From assembly GCA_902776305.1 (NCBI GenBank), contig CACYPS010000001.1, positions 186,001 to 250,000 on the forward strand: 64,000 nt of DNA, given 5' to 3'. Origin of the DNA: an uncultured Lachnospiraceae bacterium. GTDB lineage: Bacteria > Bacillota > Clostridia > Lachnospirales > Lachnospiraceae. The position numbers and the translations under genes were made by a program. The notes beneath the pieces were generated by a model. That model made no database searches and was not told where the DNA came from. It worked only from the letters and a program-made list of their open reading frames with translations. Below, in pieces: positions 9,138 through 17,935 of this stretch (the stretch's first letter is position 1; every line of letters begins with the position of its first letter).

Positions 9138-9767
9138 TCACCCATTCACGTACTGTTTGAGATCGCTCTTTATTTCGGCAATGAGCCTGCTGTTTCTGTT
9201 CGCCTTGATATGTTCGGTACGTACGATCCGGTGAAGCGCTTCGACTGCATCATCCAGTTTATCGTTCACCAGAATATAGTCGTAAGCATCCATGAACTCG
9301 GATTCCTCTACTGCCCTTCTGAGGCGTCCCTGTACCTTCTCCTCACTTTCGGTACCGCGTCCGCGCAGACGTTCTGCCAGGACCTTCGCCGACGGTGCAG
9401 TGACAAATATCATCGGTGTATCCGGATATTTCTCGTGGACCTTGAGTGCTCCCTGCACTTCGATCTCAAGGATGACATCCTTGCCCTCCGCAAGATTTTT
9501 CAGGACATACTCTTTCGGAGTCCCGTAATAGTTTTCCTGGTAGGAGGCAAATTCGATCAGCGCATCGACGCGAATCATGTCTTCGAACTCCTCCTTCATC
9601 AGGAAGAAGTAGTCAACACCATTCTTCTCCATTTCTCTCGGTGCTCTTGTCGTAGCGGAAACGGAAAGTGCATAGTTGTCATATTTATTGCAGATTGCCT
9701 TCGTAATAGTTCCTTTTCCTGCCCCGGAAAATCCGGAGACAATGAGTAGTATTCCCTTTTCAGCCAA
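9138..9767 (-). CDS. gmk: guanylate kinase
   Basis: Phosphorylates GMP to GDP with ATP. The P-loop SGFSGAGKGTI, the GMP-binding segment SVSATTRAPREMEKNGVDYFF, and EIEVQGA are all present in 209 residues. The start is a TTG at 9767 (MAEKGILLIVSG): GGAGGG lies 6 bases upstream and there is no suitable ATG. It sits between yicC and rpoZ; only 67 bases separate it from yicC, leaving no room for remA, which often lies here. Confidence 0.96.
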   Translation of the reverse strand: MAEKGILLIVSGFSGAGKGTITKAICNKYDNYALSVSATTRAPREMEKNGVDYFFLMKEEFEDMIRVDALIEFASYQENYYGTPKEYVLKNLAEGKDVILEIEVQGALKVHEKYPDTPMIFVTAPSAKVLAERLRGRGTESEEKVQGRLRRAVEESEFMDAYDYILVNDKLDDAVEALHRIVRTEHIKANRNSRLIAEIKSDLKQYVNG

Positions 9768-9834
9768 TGCTTTCCCTCCAGATCACATAGAATCCAAATT
9801 TCGTTCGCTCGTCCTTACGCAATTGCCGAAATAC

Positions 9835-10713
9835 TTATTCAATATTCTGTATCTGCTCGCGAATCTTTTCTACAACTGTCTTGAGCTCAATGCCGATGTT
9901 GGAAGTAGCGAGATCGCCTGCCTTCGAGAGGATCGTATTCGACTCGCGGTTCATTTCCTGTGCAAGGAAATCAAGCTTTCTTCCGACACTCTCAGCCTTT
10001 TTCAGCTCGCTTAACATCTGGTCAATGTGACTTGCCAGACGGACAGTCTCCTCATCTGTGGAAATCTTATCCGCATAAACGACAAGCGCTGTAGCAAGCT
10101 GGGATTCATCAATCGTCCGATCTTCCAGAATCTCACGGAGTTTGTCTTCCAGACGCTTTCTGTAGTCAGCCATGACTTCCGGCTCATGCGCCTCGATTTC
10201 AGCAACGCTGTTGCGCATCCCGTTCAATTTTTCCTCCAGATCGGCTTGCAGTTTTGCTCCCTCGATTCTTCTGGATTCGTCATACTTCTCGGCCGCTTTG
10301 CGGATGACTGTTTCGAGCTGGCTCCAGAGCTCCTCCTCGTCCGTCTCCGCATCTTTCAGTGTGAGAACCTCCGGGAAACGGGTCAGGTCTGAGATGCACA
10401 GATCGTTCACGACTCCTGTCTCAGCCTGAAGAATCTGACATGCCTTCACATACTTTTGTGCCAGTTCGAGGTTCAGAGACGGCTCGCCGGTACCTGAACC
10501 GAAAATCTCCTCGGTTATGAAGACGTCGACCTTTCCGCGATTTGCGTATTCTTTGAGAATATTGCGGATCTGCGCTTCGAAAGCACTGTATTTTTTAGGC
10601 ATGCGGATATTAAAATCAAGGTATCGGTTGTTCACGGATTTTATTTCACAAGTCAGTTTTCTTGTGTCGCCTGTGCATTCCGCGTGACCGAAACCAGTCA
10701 TACTTTTAACCAT
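9835..10713 (-). CDS. yicC: YicC/YloC family endoribonuclease
   Basis: Family of stress-associated endoribonucleases; E. coli YicC is linked to small-RNA turnover and B. subtilis YloC to mRNA cleavage. The N terminus MVKSMTGFGHAE is the family hallmark, and SVNNRYLDFNIRMP plus the C-terminal DFLAQEMNRESNTILSKA are conserved blocks. Length 292 residues is normal. The ATG follows AGGTGG at 9 bases. A near-consensus promoter lies upstream (10751-10779), making this the first gene of the run leading to gmk and rpoZ. Confidence 0.93.
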   Translation of the reverse strand: MVKSMTGFGHAECTGDTRKLTCEIKSVNNRYLDFNIRMPKKYSAFEAQIRNILKEYANRGKVDVFITEEIFGSGTGEPSLNLELAQKYVKACQILQAETGVVNDLCISDLTRFPEVLTLKDAETDEEELWSQLETVIRKAAEKYDESRRIEGAKLQADLEEKLNGMRNSVAEIEAHEPEVMADYRKRLEDKLREILEDRTIDESQLATALVVYADKISTDEETVRLASHIDQMLSELKKAESVGRKLDFLAQEMNRESNTILSKAGDLATSNIGIELKTVVEKIREQIQNIE

Positions 10714-10750
10714 TGGATGTTACCACCTGCTTTTTCTTATAATCCTACGT

Positions 10751-10779
10751 ATTTTACATCATTTGAGAAACTCCGTCAA
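10751..10779 (-). promoter_or_regulatory. sigma-A type promoter for yicC
   Basis: Minus strand: -35 TTGACG (10774-10779), 17-base spacer, -10 TAAAAT (10751-10756), about 38 bases upstream of the yicC start. It is divergent from rqcH. Confidence 0.65.
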
Positions 10780-10832
10780 CGATTGTTTACCGCCCCTTCC
10801 CATTCTTACACATAACATGCAAGACGATGCAT

Positions 10833-10861
10833 TTGGATTTGCAGCCAAAGTGTGCTATCAT
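10833..10861 (+). promoter_or_regulatory. probable promoter for rqcH
   Basis: Plus strand: -35 TTGGAT (10833-10838), 17-base spacer, -10 TATCAT (10856-10861), about 55 bases upstream of the ATG. The spacing is good and the boxes are moderately close to consensus. Confidence 0.45.
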
Positions 10862-10916
10862 AACTCATACATGAAATATTTCGTAAACATTTGCATACAT
10901 AAAGTATGGAGGTCAC

Positions 10917-12659
10917 ATGGCATTTGACGGAATCACCACCGCAGCTATCCGGCACGAGCTCGAATCCTGCCTTACCGGAGGCGGTATCAGCCGCATCGTG
11001 CAGTCTGAAAAAGATGAGTTGCTGCTCACCATAAAGAATAACAAAATCACCTATCGGCTCCTCATGAGTGCTTCCCCCTCTCTCCCGCTGATTTATCTCG
11101 TGCCGGAGAACAGGCAGGCGCCGCTCACGGCACCGAATTTCTGCATGCTCACAAGGAAGCATCTGCAGGGAGGACAGATTTTGAAAATATCGCAGCCTTC
11201 GCTCGAGCGCGTAATCTGCTTTGATATCTCGCACCGCGATGAACTCGGTGACTTGTGCACAAAGAAACTGATCATCGAGCTCATGGGAAAGCACAGCAAT
11301 ATCATTGTCACGGATGATAAAAATACCATCATAGACAGCATCAAGCGCATCCCCTCCTCTGTGAGTTCCGTGCGCGAAGTACTTCCGGGCAGACCGTATT
11401 TCATCCCGGGTGCGGATACCAAGAAAAATCCGCTCGATGCGGATGTCTCGGATTTTATCCGCACAATACGCGAAAGTCCTTACAATATTGTTAAAGCGAT
11501 CTACATGTCCTATACCGGCATATCTCCCATCGTCTCGGAAGAATTTGTCTACGAGGCCGGAATCGAACCGCGAAAAGGGCCCGGCGATCTGCGGGACGAT
11601 GAGCTTGGAACGCTGGCCGAGATATTTGTCGGGCATATGAGGAACGTGTCTGAAGGGATATTTGAACCGAACATCGTATATATCGATGATGAGCCGAAAG
11701 AATTCGGCGTATTTCCGCTAAAGATGTACGGCGGACGCGCAGAGAACATGGACTCAGTAAGCGAGATGCTCCGTAAGTTTTATTCGGACCGTGAGTCTGC
11801 GACCCGCATGAAGCAGAAATCGGCAGATCTAAGACATCTGGTGTCCACAGCGCTCGATCGGACAAATAAAAAGTTCCTGATTCAGCAAAAGCAGATGGCT
11901 GACACGGAGAAAAAAGACAAATACCGTATCTACGGTGAAATGCTGAACACCTACGGATACGGCGCAAAAGAAGGCGACAAAAAGATAGACGTCATAAACT
12001 ATTATACCGGCGAACCGCTGACGGTGCCTCTGGACCCCACGCTCACAGCCAGCCAGAATGCACAGAAATACTTCGAGCGCTATAACAAGCTGAAGCGGAC
12101 TGCTGAAGCACTTACGACTCAGATCGAAGAGACAAAAGATGACAGAGACCAGCTCGAAGCCTGCCTTATGGCGATTGAACTTGCCGAGAGCGAGCAGGAC
12201 CTGACCGAGATTCGGAAAGAACTTACGGAATACGGTTTTCTGCAGAAACGGACTGTTCAGAAAGGCCGTGCCAAAGAGGCAAAGCAGAAACCGCTGGCTT
12301 TCCTCTCCTCTGACGGCTACACGATGTATGTCGGCAGGAATAATTATCAGAATGAGGAGGTCACATTCAAGATCGGCAACTCGAACGACTGGTGGTTCCA
12401 CGCGAAGGGAATGCCCGGAAGCCATGTCATTATTAAGGGCAGAGGCGACGGGGAAATGCCGGACCGTGCCTTTGAAGAGGCCGGAGCGCTGGCGGCCTGG
12501 TATTCGTCAGGGAGAAGAGCCCCCAAAGTCGAGATCGATTATACGCAGAGGAAGAATCTCCACAAAAAGAACGGAGGAAAACCGGGATTTGTGACTTATC
12601 ACACCAACTACTCGCTCGTTGCTGTCCCGGATATATCGGCACTGAAGCGAATCGAATGA
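10917..12659 (+). CDS. rqcH: Rqc2/RqcH homolog (NFACT, fibronectin-binding protein A family)
   Basis: Ribosome-associated quality-control factor. Family members bind stalled 50S subunits and recruit tRNA-Ala to append C-terminal alanine tails; older annotation calls them fibronectin-binding proteins. The NFACT-N domain starts MAFDGITTAAIRHEL, a helical coiled middle follows (about 270-435), and the C-terminal NFACT-R domain carries DWWFHAKGMPGSHVIIK. Length 580 is typical. AGGTC with upstream GGAGG precedes the ATG. It is a lone plus-strand gene, convergent with the next. Confidence 0.93.
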   Translation: MAFDGITTAAIRHELESCLTGGGISRIVQSEKDELLLTIKNNKITYRLLMSASPSLPLIYLVPENRQAPLTAPNFCMLTRKHLQGGQILKISQPSLERVICFDISHRDELGDLCTKKLIIELMGKHSNIIVTDDKNTIIDSIKRIPSSVSSVREVLPGRPYFIPGADTKKNPLDADVSDFIRTIRESPYNIVKAIYMSYTGISPIVSEEFVYEAGIEPRKGPGDLRDDELGTLAEIFVGHMRNVSEGIFEPNIVYIDDEPKEFGVFPLKMYGGRAENMDSVSEMLRKFYSDRESATRMKQKSADLRHLVSTALDRTNKKFLIQQKQMADTEKKDKYRIYGEMLNTYGYGAKEGDKKIDVINYYTGEPLTVPLDPTLTASQNAQKYFERYNKLKRTAEALTTQIEETKDDRDQLEACLMAIELAESEQDLTEIRKELTEYGFLQKRTVQKGRAKEAKQKPLAFLSSDGYTMYVGRNNYQNEEVTFKIGNSNDWWFHAKGMPGSHVIIKGRGDGEMPDRAFEEAGALAAWYSSGRRAPKVEIDYTQRKNLHKKNGGKPGFVTYHTNYSLVAVPDISALKRIE

Positions 12660-12672
12660 AACTATTTACTTA

Positions 12673-12731
12673 AACTTCCCACATGAAGTTTCTGAGCTGT
12701 CTTACCATTAAATAATGCATCGTCGGGACGC
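12673..12731 (+). repeat. family 3 intergenic repeat (ACTTCCCAC)
   Basis: AACTTCCCAC, then a TGTCTTACCAT-like block, then ATGCATCGTCGGGACGC. The last block is identical to the copy at 59910-59933. It lies just after the rqcH stop and before its terminator. Confidence 0.65.
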
Positions 12732-12737
12732 ATTAAA

Positions 12738-12768
12738 GCCCACCGTAACGCTGCGGTGGGCTTCTTCT
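12738..12768 (+). terminator. intrinsic terminator after rqcH
   Basis: Perfect stem GCCCACCG (12738-12745) and CGGTGGGC (12754-12761), 8-base loop, then TTCTTCT. It lies between two convergent genes. Confidence 0.8.
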
Positions 12769-12769
12769 A

Positions 12770-14407
12770 TCACCATCCGAATGCCGTCAGATAGCACATC
12801 ACACAGAAGCAGGCGATGCCGAACCACACTGCAAAGCATAACGGAGGTATAAAAAGAATCATCAGAATCGTCTGCACGATTTCTTTCCGGCTGTAAGTAT
12901 ACGAGCCCTTTTTTCGGTATCTGGTCATCTTTCCGTCCGGTGAGACTATGTAGATCCAGGGTCTGTCATACAGCTCAATTCTCCCGAATTTCAGCAAATA
13001 AATCGGAATGACAGGCACAAAAATGCAGAACCAGACGGCGCTGCCGCCGAGATTTAACTGTGAAAAATTGAACCCGTTCAGAAACAGAGCGATGATGACC
13101 GGAAGAAATAATACCGCCAGAGCCATCATGATCATACCGAATATGCGCAGCGGGGAAGAAAATCTGAGCACGACCTCTTCATTTTTGCCATCCAGCTTCT
13201 CGAAAAATACCGGCGGAGTAACATTCCTTTCCGCAAGGAGCGTACCGGTCAGCTCACCGTCCACCCTGACGAGTGCCTCATTGCCGGAAGTAAATACCTT
13301 TCTCCCGTGCTCAATACGGAACTTCATATGCTTCGTATCGCTGTATGCGACTAACGTGACAATCATTATGAACAAGGCAAATGCTGCCGTCAGAACAAGT
13401 CTGTCTCCGCTATCAATTCCGAACAGAGAAAAACCGAGAAAAGCAATCGCAGATATGATAATCGTAGCAAATATGGATTTCAGCCACCATGGCAGAAAAT
13501 AGTAATAGGATTCTTTTATAGCACGAACACTGACCTTCCCTGTCTGTCCGTTGACTGCTACCATCAGATCCCCGTCAGAGAGATAATAGACCGGCAGCAA
13601 GGCCGGCATCCTCACAACGGACGAAATATCCGGATCTACCTCCACTGCCTTTGTCTCAAGTACCTTTTGCACGGTGGGTGCATAGGATTTGCTGACTTCC
13701 TCACGTACCCTTCTCTCCAGTTCTTTACCCGAAATGTTATCCGTCTTGACTCTATGTCCGGCAACATAGGAAAAGTCAAATCCGGTCAACCCGTTTATAT
13801 CATAAGGTTCCATCCCGTCGAGCAGCAGATTATCCGTCTGTTCCGAACAGTTCACGAACACTTCATCGATAAATCCTCCGCAAGTATATGTTCCTCCGTC
13901 AGAGAATCTTCTGACCTTGCAGGATACCGGTCCGCGCACGAATTCGTAGGGAAGATAGAACCCTTTCAGGTCACCGGTTTTTTCTTTCAGAAGTCCGGCC
14001 TCTTTTTTCCCGCGGTTCTTCACACACCATTTTGAAAGGCATTCCTGCGCCTCCTCATCGGTGATCTGAAAGGGGATAACGATCTCCGGCATATTCTTTT
14101 TGTGCAGATAACCCTTTCTGACAAGCGCATGTCCGCAAAAGGCACAGTTCGCTACTGCTTCATTTTCCTCAAATACGACTTCCGCACCGCATACTGAGCA
14201 GGAAGCACGCAAAAGTTGATAATTTGCAGCGGAATTTTGAAGTCTGCTCTGCTGCAACCTGCGAAATCCGCGCTTTTCCTCCATTGCTGCATCTACGGTA
14301 ACTTTACCGCCGCAAAACTGACAGGAGTATATACCGCTTCGGATGTCATAATATGCAGGCGCGCCGCAGTCCGGACAATGAATATCAACAATGTTGTTCG
14401 TATTCAT
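12770..14407 (-). CDS. zinc-ribbon membrane protein of unknown function
   Basis: Not recognised as a characterised protein. The 545-residue sequence begins with two zinc-ribbon-like units, CPDCGAPAYY...CQFCGG (about residues 11-34) and CSVCGAEV...CAFCGHA (about 70-93), resembling the TFIIB-type ribbons often auto-annotated as such. A soluble middle of about 200 residues follows. The C-terminal 270 residues contain five or six strongly hydrophobic segments, suggesting membrane anchoring with the ribbons in the cytoplasm. It starts 6 bases after the EamA gene stop, so coupling is likely; the ribosome binding site is weak. No function is claimed. Confidence 0.75.
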   Translation of the reverse strand: MNTNNIVDIHCPDCGAPAYYDIRSGIYSCQFCGGKVTVDAAMEEKRGFRRLQQSRLQNSAANYQLLRASCSVCGAEVVFEENEAVANCAFCGHALVRKGYLHKKNMPEIVIPFQITDEEAQECLSKWCVKNRGKKEAGLLKEKTGDLKGFYLPYEFVRGPVSCKVRRFSDGGTYTCGGFIDEVFVNCSEQTDNLLLDGMEPYDINGLTGFDFSYVAGHRVKTDNISGKELERRVREEVSKSYAPTVQKVLETKAVEVDPDISSVVRMPALLPVYYLSDGDLMVAVNGQTGKVSVRAIKESYYYFLPWWLKSIFATIIISAIAFLGFSLFGIDSGDRLVLTAAFALFIMIVTLVAYSDTKHMKFRIEHGRKVFTSGNEALVRVDGELTGTLLAERNVTPPVFFEKLDGKNEEVVLRFSSPLRIFGMIMMALAVLFLPVIIALFLNGFNFSQLNLGGSAVWFCIFVPVIPIYLLKFGRIELYDRPWIYIVSPDGKMTRYRKKGSYTYSRKEIVQTILMILFIPPLCFAVWFGIACFCVMCYLTAFGW

Positions 14408-14413
14408 AACGTG

Positions 14414-15289
14414 TTATTTTCTTAAATTCCTTCTCCAGCTCACTATTGCAGTTCCGATAATAATCACATACCCGATCCAGCTCCACATGTCCGGCAATTC
14501 TCCGAAAAACAGGAATCCGAGTATAGCCGCGAATATGACCTGTGAGTAGTCGAACACTGAAATCTCCTTCGCCGGTGCATAAGTGTATGCCGCTGTAATA
14601 TTCAACTGTCCGACCGTTGCCGAAACGCCGGCCATGATGAGAATGAGAAGCTGTGTCAGGCTCATCGGCTTATAGTCCGGAAGCATGAAGAGCAGGCATA
14701 CGATCGATGAGAAAACGGAGAAAAACAGCACGATCATTTCCCTTCGTTCGCCCTTCATACCGAGCTTACGAACGAAAGCGTAAGCAGTTCCCGCGAACAC
14801 ACCTCCTGCCACACCGACGATAGCAGGCAGAGAGGCGACTCCGGCACCGGGTTTTACGATAAACGCCGCACCTGTGAAAGCGACTATGACCGTCAGGATC
14901 TCGAATCTCCCGGGGATTTCACCGATCACAAAGATACTCATAATTATTGCCGCGAAAGGAGACAGTTTGTTCAGGATATTTGCATCCGCAATCGCCATAT
15001 GGCTGATCGCCCAGAAATTGCACAAAATCCCGAGTGTCCCCACCGTGCTTCGAATCAGAAGATCCGGCAGGCACCCTTCTTTTATTTTTATACTCTTACC
15101 GCTCTTTAGAATCATGAACAATGATACAAATACCGCAACGAAATTCCTGAAGAACGCTTTCTCCATCGTCGGCAGATCCCCTGACAGTCTTACAAAGAAA
15201 GACATCATGGCAAATCCGAATGCGGCCAGTATGATGTGGAGAATGCCTTTTATCCTGTCTGATTTTTTGTTCGTCGTATTTTTTTCCAT
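14414..15289 (-). CDS. EamA/DMT-superfamily transporter
   Basis: Ten-helix membrane protein of the drug/metabolite transporter superfamily, with two EamA repeats (about residues 15-145 and 155-285). Each repeat has roughly five hydrophobic segments; the first contains FFRNFVAVFVSLFM and the family-like small-residue faces. Members export amino acids or metabolites, but the substrate cannot be read from sequence. Start taken as the ATG at 15289; a GTG directly upstream is possible and the ribosome binding site is weak. It is followed by the zinc-ribbon membrane gene in the same direction. Confidence 0.88.
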   Translation of the reverse strand: MEKNTTNKKSDRIKGILHIILAAFGFAMMSFFVRLSGDLPTMEKAFFRNFVAVFVSLFMILKSGKSIKIKEGCLPDLLIRSTVGTLGILCNFWAISHMAIADANILNKLSPFAAIIMSIFVIGEIPGRFEILTVIVAFTGAAFIVKPGAGVASLPAIVGVAGGVFAGTAYAFVRKLGMKGERREMIVLFFSVFSSIVCLLFMLPDYKPMSLTQLLILIMAGVSATVGQLNITAAYTYAPAKEISVFDYSQVIFAAILGFLFFGELPDMWSWIGYVIIIGTAIVSWRRNLRK

Positions 15290-15353
15290 CACTTTACTGC
15301 CTGCTTTACATATATATGCGATTAAGACCCAAAGTTGATAACGAATCGCAGAA

Positions 15354-15392
15354 ATGAAAAGAGCTGCCGCGCAAAATCATATGCGCAGCAGC
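15354..15392 (-). terminator. intrinsic terminator after leuS
   Basis: Minus strand: GCTGCTGCGCA pairs with TGCGCGGCAGC around an 8-base loop, followed by TCTTTTC. The stem resembles the GCTGTCGCA-type stems after yajC and rplS. Confidence 0.75.
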
Positions 15393-15415
15393 CCTACAAC
15401 TCTTTCAAAAGTCGA

Positions 15416-17815
15416 TTACTTTGCAACGAAGTTCAGGATCTTGCCCGCTCTGTAGATGACCTTGACGATTCTCTTTCCTTCTACCAGCTTGGCGATCTTC
15501 TGAAGTGCAAGACCGGCTTTTTCTGCCGCTTCCTGATCAGCGTCCACAGCAATGCTGAGGATCTCACGCGGTTTGCCGTTGACCTGCACGCTGATTTCCA
15601 CTGTCGCATCGATCGTCTTCGCTTCATCAAATACCGGCCATTCGGATACGGACAGGAAACCTTCTCCGCCCAGATACTGCCAGATTTCTTCCGTCAGATG
15701 CGGTGCGAACGGATTCAGAAGTTTAAGGAATGCCACATACTGGTCTCTGCCGACTTTCTTTTCTGCTTCAAAGTCATTGAGAAGCGTCATCAGAGCAGCA
15801 ATAGCGGTATTGAACTTCATATCCTCGATGTCATTTGTCACCTTGCGGATTGTCTTGTGGAGCTTGCTCTCAAGGGAGGAGACATTTGCATCCTGAAGAT
15901 TGTCGGCAAGACGCGCAACACGGTCAAGGAAGCGCTTGCATCCGCGTACGGAGCTCTCATTCCACGGTGAAGATGCGCCGTAATCGCCCATGAAGAGCAC
16001 GTATGTGCGCAGCGTATCGGCACCGAACTCCTCGACAACTTCCAGCGGATCGACGACGTTGCCCTTGGATTTTGACATCTTCTGATTATCGGATCCGAGT
16101 ACCATTCCCTGAGCTGTTCTCTTAGCGTACGGCTCAAATGTGTTGACTGCACCGATATCATACAGGAAGTGATGCCAGAATCTGGAATAGATCATATGAC
16201 GTGTCACATGCTCCATACCGCCGTTATACCAGTCGACATTCATCCAGTATTTCAGCTTGTCCATGTCGGCAAGTGCTTTATCGTTCTTCGGATCGATGTA
16301 GCGCAGATAATACCAGGAAGAACCAGCCCACTGCGGCATCGTGTCCGTCTCGCGTTTTGCCGCGCCGCCACATTTCGGGCAAGTGCAGTTCACGAAGCTG
16401 TCGATCTTGGCAAGCGGAGACTTGCCGTCCTCACCGGGCATGAACTGTTCGACTTCCGGAAGCTTCAGAGGAAGCTCCTCGTAAGGTACGCCTACCATGC
16501 CGCAGTTCGGGCAATGGATGATCGGAATCGGCTCACCCCAGTATCTCTGACGGTTAAAAGCCCAATCCTTCATCTTATACTGAACGCCTGCCTCGCCGAT
16601 TCCCTTCTCCTCAAGGTACTCGATCATGCGTTCAATGGAATCCTTCTTATTTGTATAGCCGTTCAGGAAGTCGGAGTTGACCATCTCGCCGTCGCCTGTA
16701 TAGGCTTCAACACTCATATCTCCGCCCTTGATGACTTCGATGATGTCGAGACCGAACGCCTTTGCAAAATCGTAGTCACGCTGGTCGTGACCCGGTACAG
16801 CCATGATTGCACCTGTGCCGTACCCCATCATGACATAGTCTGCTATGAACAGCGGGATCTTCTTGCCGTTAACCGGATTGACAGCCTCGAGACCTTCGAT
16901 GCGAACACCTGTCTTGTCCTTTACAAGGTTTACGCGCTCGAACTCGCTCTTTTTCTGGCACTCATCGCGGTAAGCCTTAATTGCATCCATGTTCGTGATC
17001 TTATCGGCATATGTATCGATGAGCGGATGCTCCGGTGCAATTACCATAAAGGTAACGCCGAAAAGCGTGTCCGGTCTGGTCGTGTAGATACGGAGTTTTT
17101 CATCCACACCGTCGATAGTGAAATTCACAAATGCACCCTTGGACTTTCCGATCCAGTTCTCCTCCTGCACGCGGATCGCTTCCGGGAAGTCGACTGTGTC
17201 AAGGCCTTCCAGAAGTTTGTCAGCATACTTTGTGATGCGAAGGTACCAGACTTCCTTCTCCTTCTGGATGACTTCGCTGCCGCAGATATCGCACTTACCG
17301 TTCTGGCTGTCCTCATTTGAGAGAACAACTTTGCAGGACGGGCAATAGTTAACGAGCGTCTTATCGCGGTAAGCGAGATCATTCTCAAAGAGTTTCAGGA
17401 AGATCCACTGTGTCCATTTGTAATAATTCTCATCAGTCGTATCGATCACACGGCTCCAGTCAAAGGAGAAGCCTACGCGTTTCAGCTGCTCGGAGAAATG
17501 CTTGATGTTCTGATCCGTCACGACACGCGGATGCGTATTGGTCTTGATCGCATAGTTCTCAGCCGGAAGACCGAATGCGTCGAAACCGATCGGGAAGAGG
17601 ACATTGTAGCCCTGCATACGGCGCTTGCGGGCAACGATTTCAAGACCTGAATAAGCCTTGATGTGTCCGACATGCATGCCTGCTCCTGACGGGTAAGGAA
17701 ACTCGACCAAACCGTAGAATTTCGGTTTGTCGGAGTTGTCCTGTGCCTCAAAGATGCCTGCTTCTTCCCAGGCATTCTGCCATTTCTGTTCAATGTGTCT
17801 GAAATTATATTTCAT
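15416..17815 (-). CDS. leuS: leucyl-tRNA synthetase
   Basis: Class I synthetase charging tRNA-Leu. The 799-residue protein has the HIGH-type motif FPYPSGAGMHVGH (about residue 40), a connective CP1 editing domain, zinc-type CxxC pairs (CPSC, CDIC, CPNC, CPKC), and the catalytic loop KMSKSKGNVVDP (about 565). A C-terminal anticodon-binding helical domain follows. The ATG at 17815 is preferred over a TTG six bases upstream. A promoter lies at 17884-17912. No T-box leader is present in the roughly 60-base leader. Confidence 0.98.
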   Translation of the reverse strand: MKYNFRHIEQKWQNAWEEAGIFEAQDNSDKPKFYGLVEFPYPSGAGMHVGHIKAYSGLEIVARKRRMQGYNVLFPIGFDAFGLPAENYAIKTNTHPRVVTDQNIKHFSEQLKRVGFSFDWSRVIDTTDENYYKWTQWIFLKLFENDLAYRDKTLVNYCPSCKVVLSNEDSQNGKCDICGSEVIQKEKEVWYLRITKYADKLLEGLDTVDFPEAIRVQEENWIGKSKGAFVNFTIDGVDEKLRIYTTRPDTLFGVTFMVIAPEHPLIDTYADKITNMDAIKAYRDECQKKSEFERVNLVKDKTGVRIEGLEAVNPVNGKKIPLFIADYVMMGYGTGAIMAVPGHDQRDYDFAKAFGLDIIEVIKGGDMSVEAYTGDGEMVNSDFLNGYTNKKDSIERMIEYLEEKGIGEAGVQYKMKDWAFNRQRYWGEPIPIIHCPNCGMVGVPYEELPLKLPEVEQFMPGEDGKSPLAKIDSFVNCTCPKCGGAAKRETDTMPQWAGSSWYYLRYIDPKNDKALADMDKLKYWMNVDWYNGGMEHVTRHMIYSRFWHHFLYDIGAVNTFEPYAKRTAQGMVLGSDNQKMSKSKGNVVDPLEVVEEFGADTLRTYVLFMGDYGASSPWNESSVRGCKRFLDRVARLADNLQDANVSSLESKLHKTIRKVTNDIEDMKFNTAIAALMTLLNDFEAEKKVGRDQYVAFLKLLNPFAPHLTEEIWQYLGGEGFLSVSEWPVFDEAKTIDATVEISVQVNGKPREILSIAVDADQEAAEKAGLALQKIAKLVEGKRIVKVIYRAGKILNFVAK

Positions 17816-17883
17816 GATCAACTCACCCTGCCTTCTGCTTTAGAAAAATTTTATTTTCCTATGACTTGAAAAATCTGATAAAG

Positions 17884-17912
17884 ATAATATCATTTGAAAT
17901 TCTGTTTGTAAA
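17884..17912 (-). promoter_or_regulatory. sigma-A type promoter for leuS
   Basis: Minus strand: -35 TTTACA (17907-17912), 17-base spacer, -10 TATTAT (17884-17889), between the pgeF stop and leuS. Confidence 0.55.
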
Positions 17913-17935
17913 GTATATCCGTGGTTGCATGCACT

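Noticed and set aside
16169..17320. Plus-strand open frame of about 383 codons opposite leuS
   Set aside because: It is antisense to leucyl-tRNA synthetase and has no start signals or recognisable domains.
17816..17935. T-box leader for leuS
   Set aside because: The gap is too short and lacks the specifier loop and the conserved T-box sequence.
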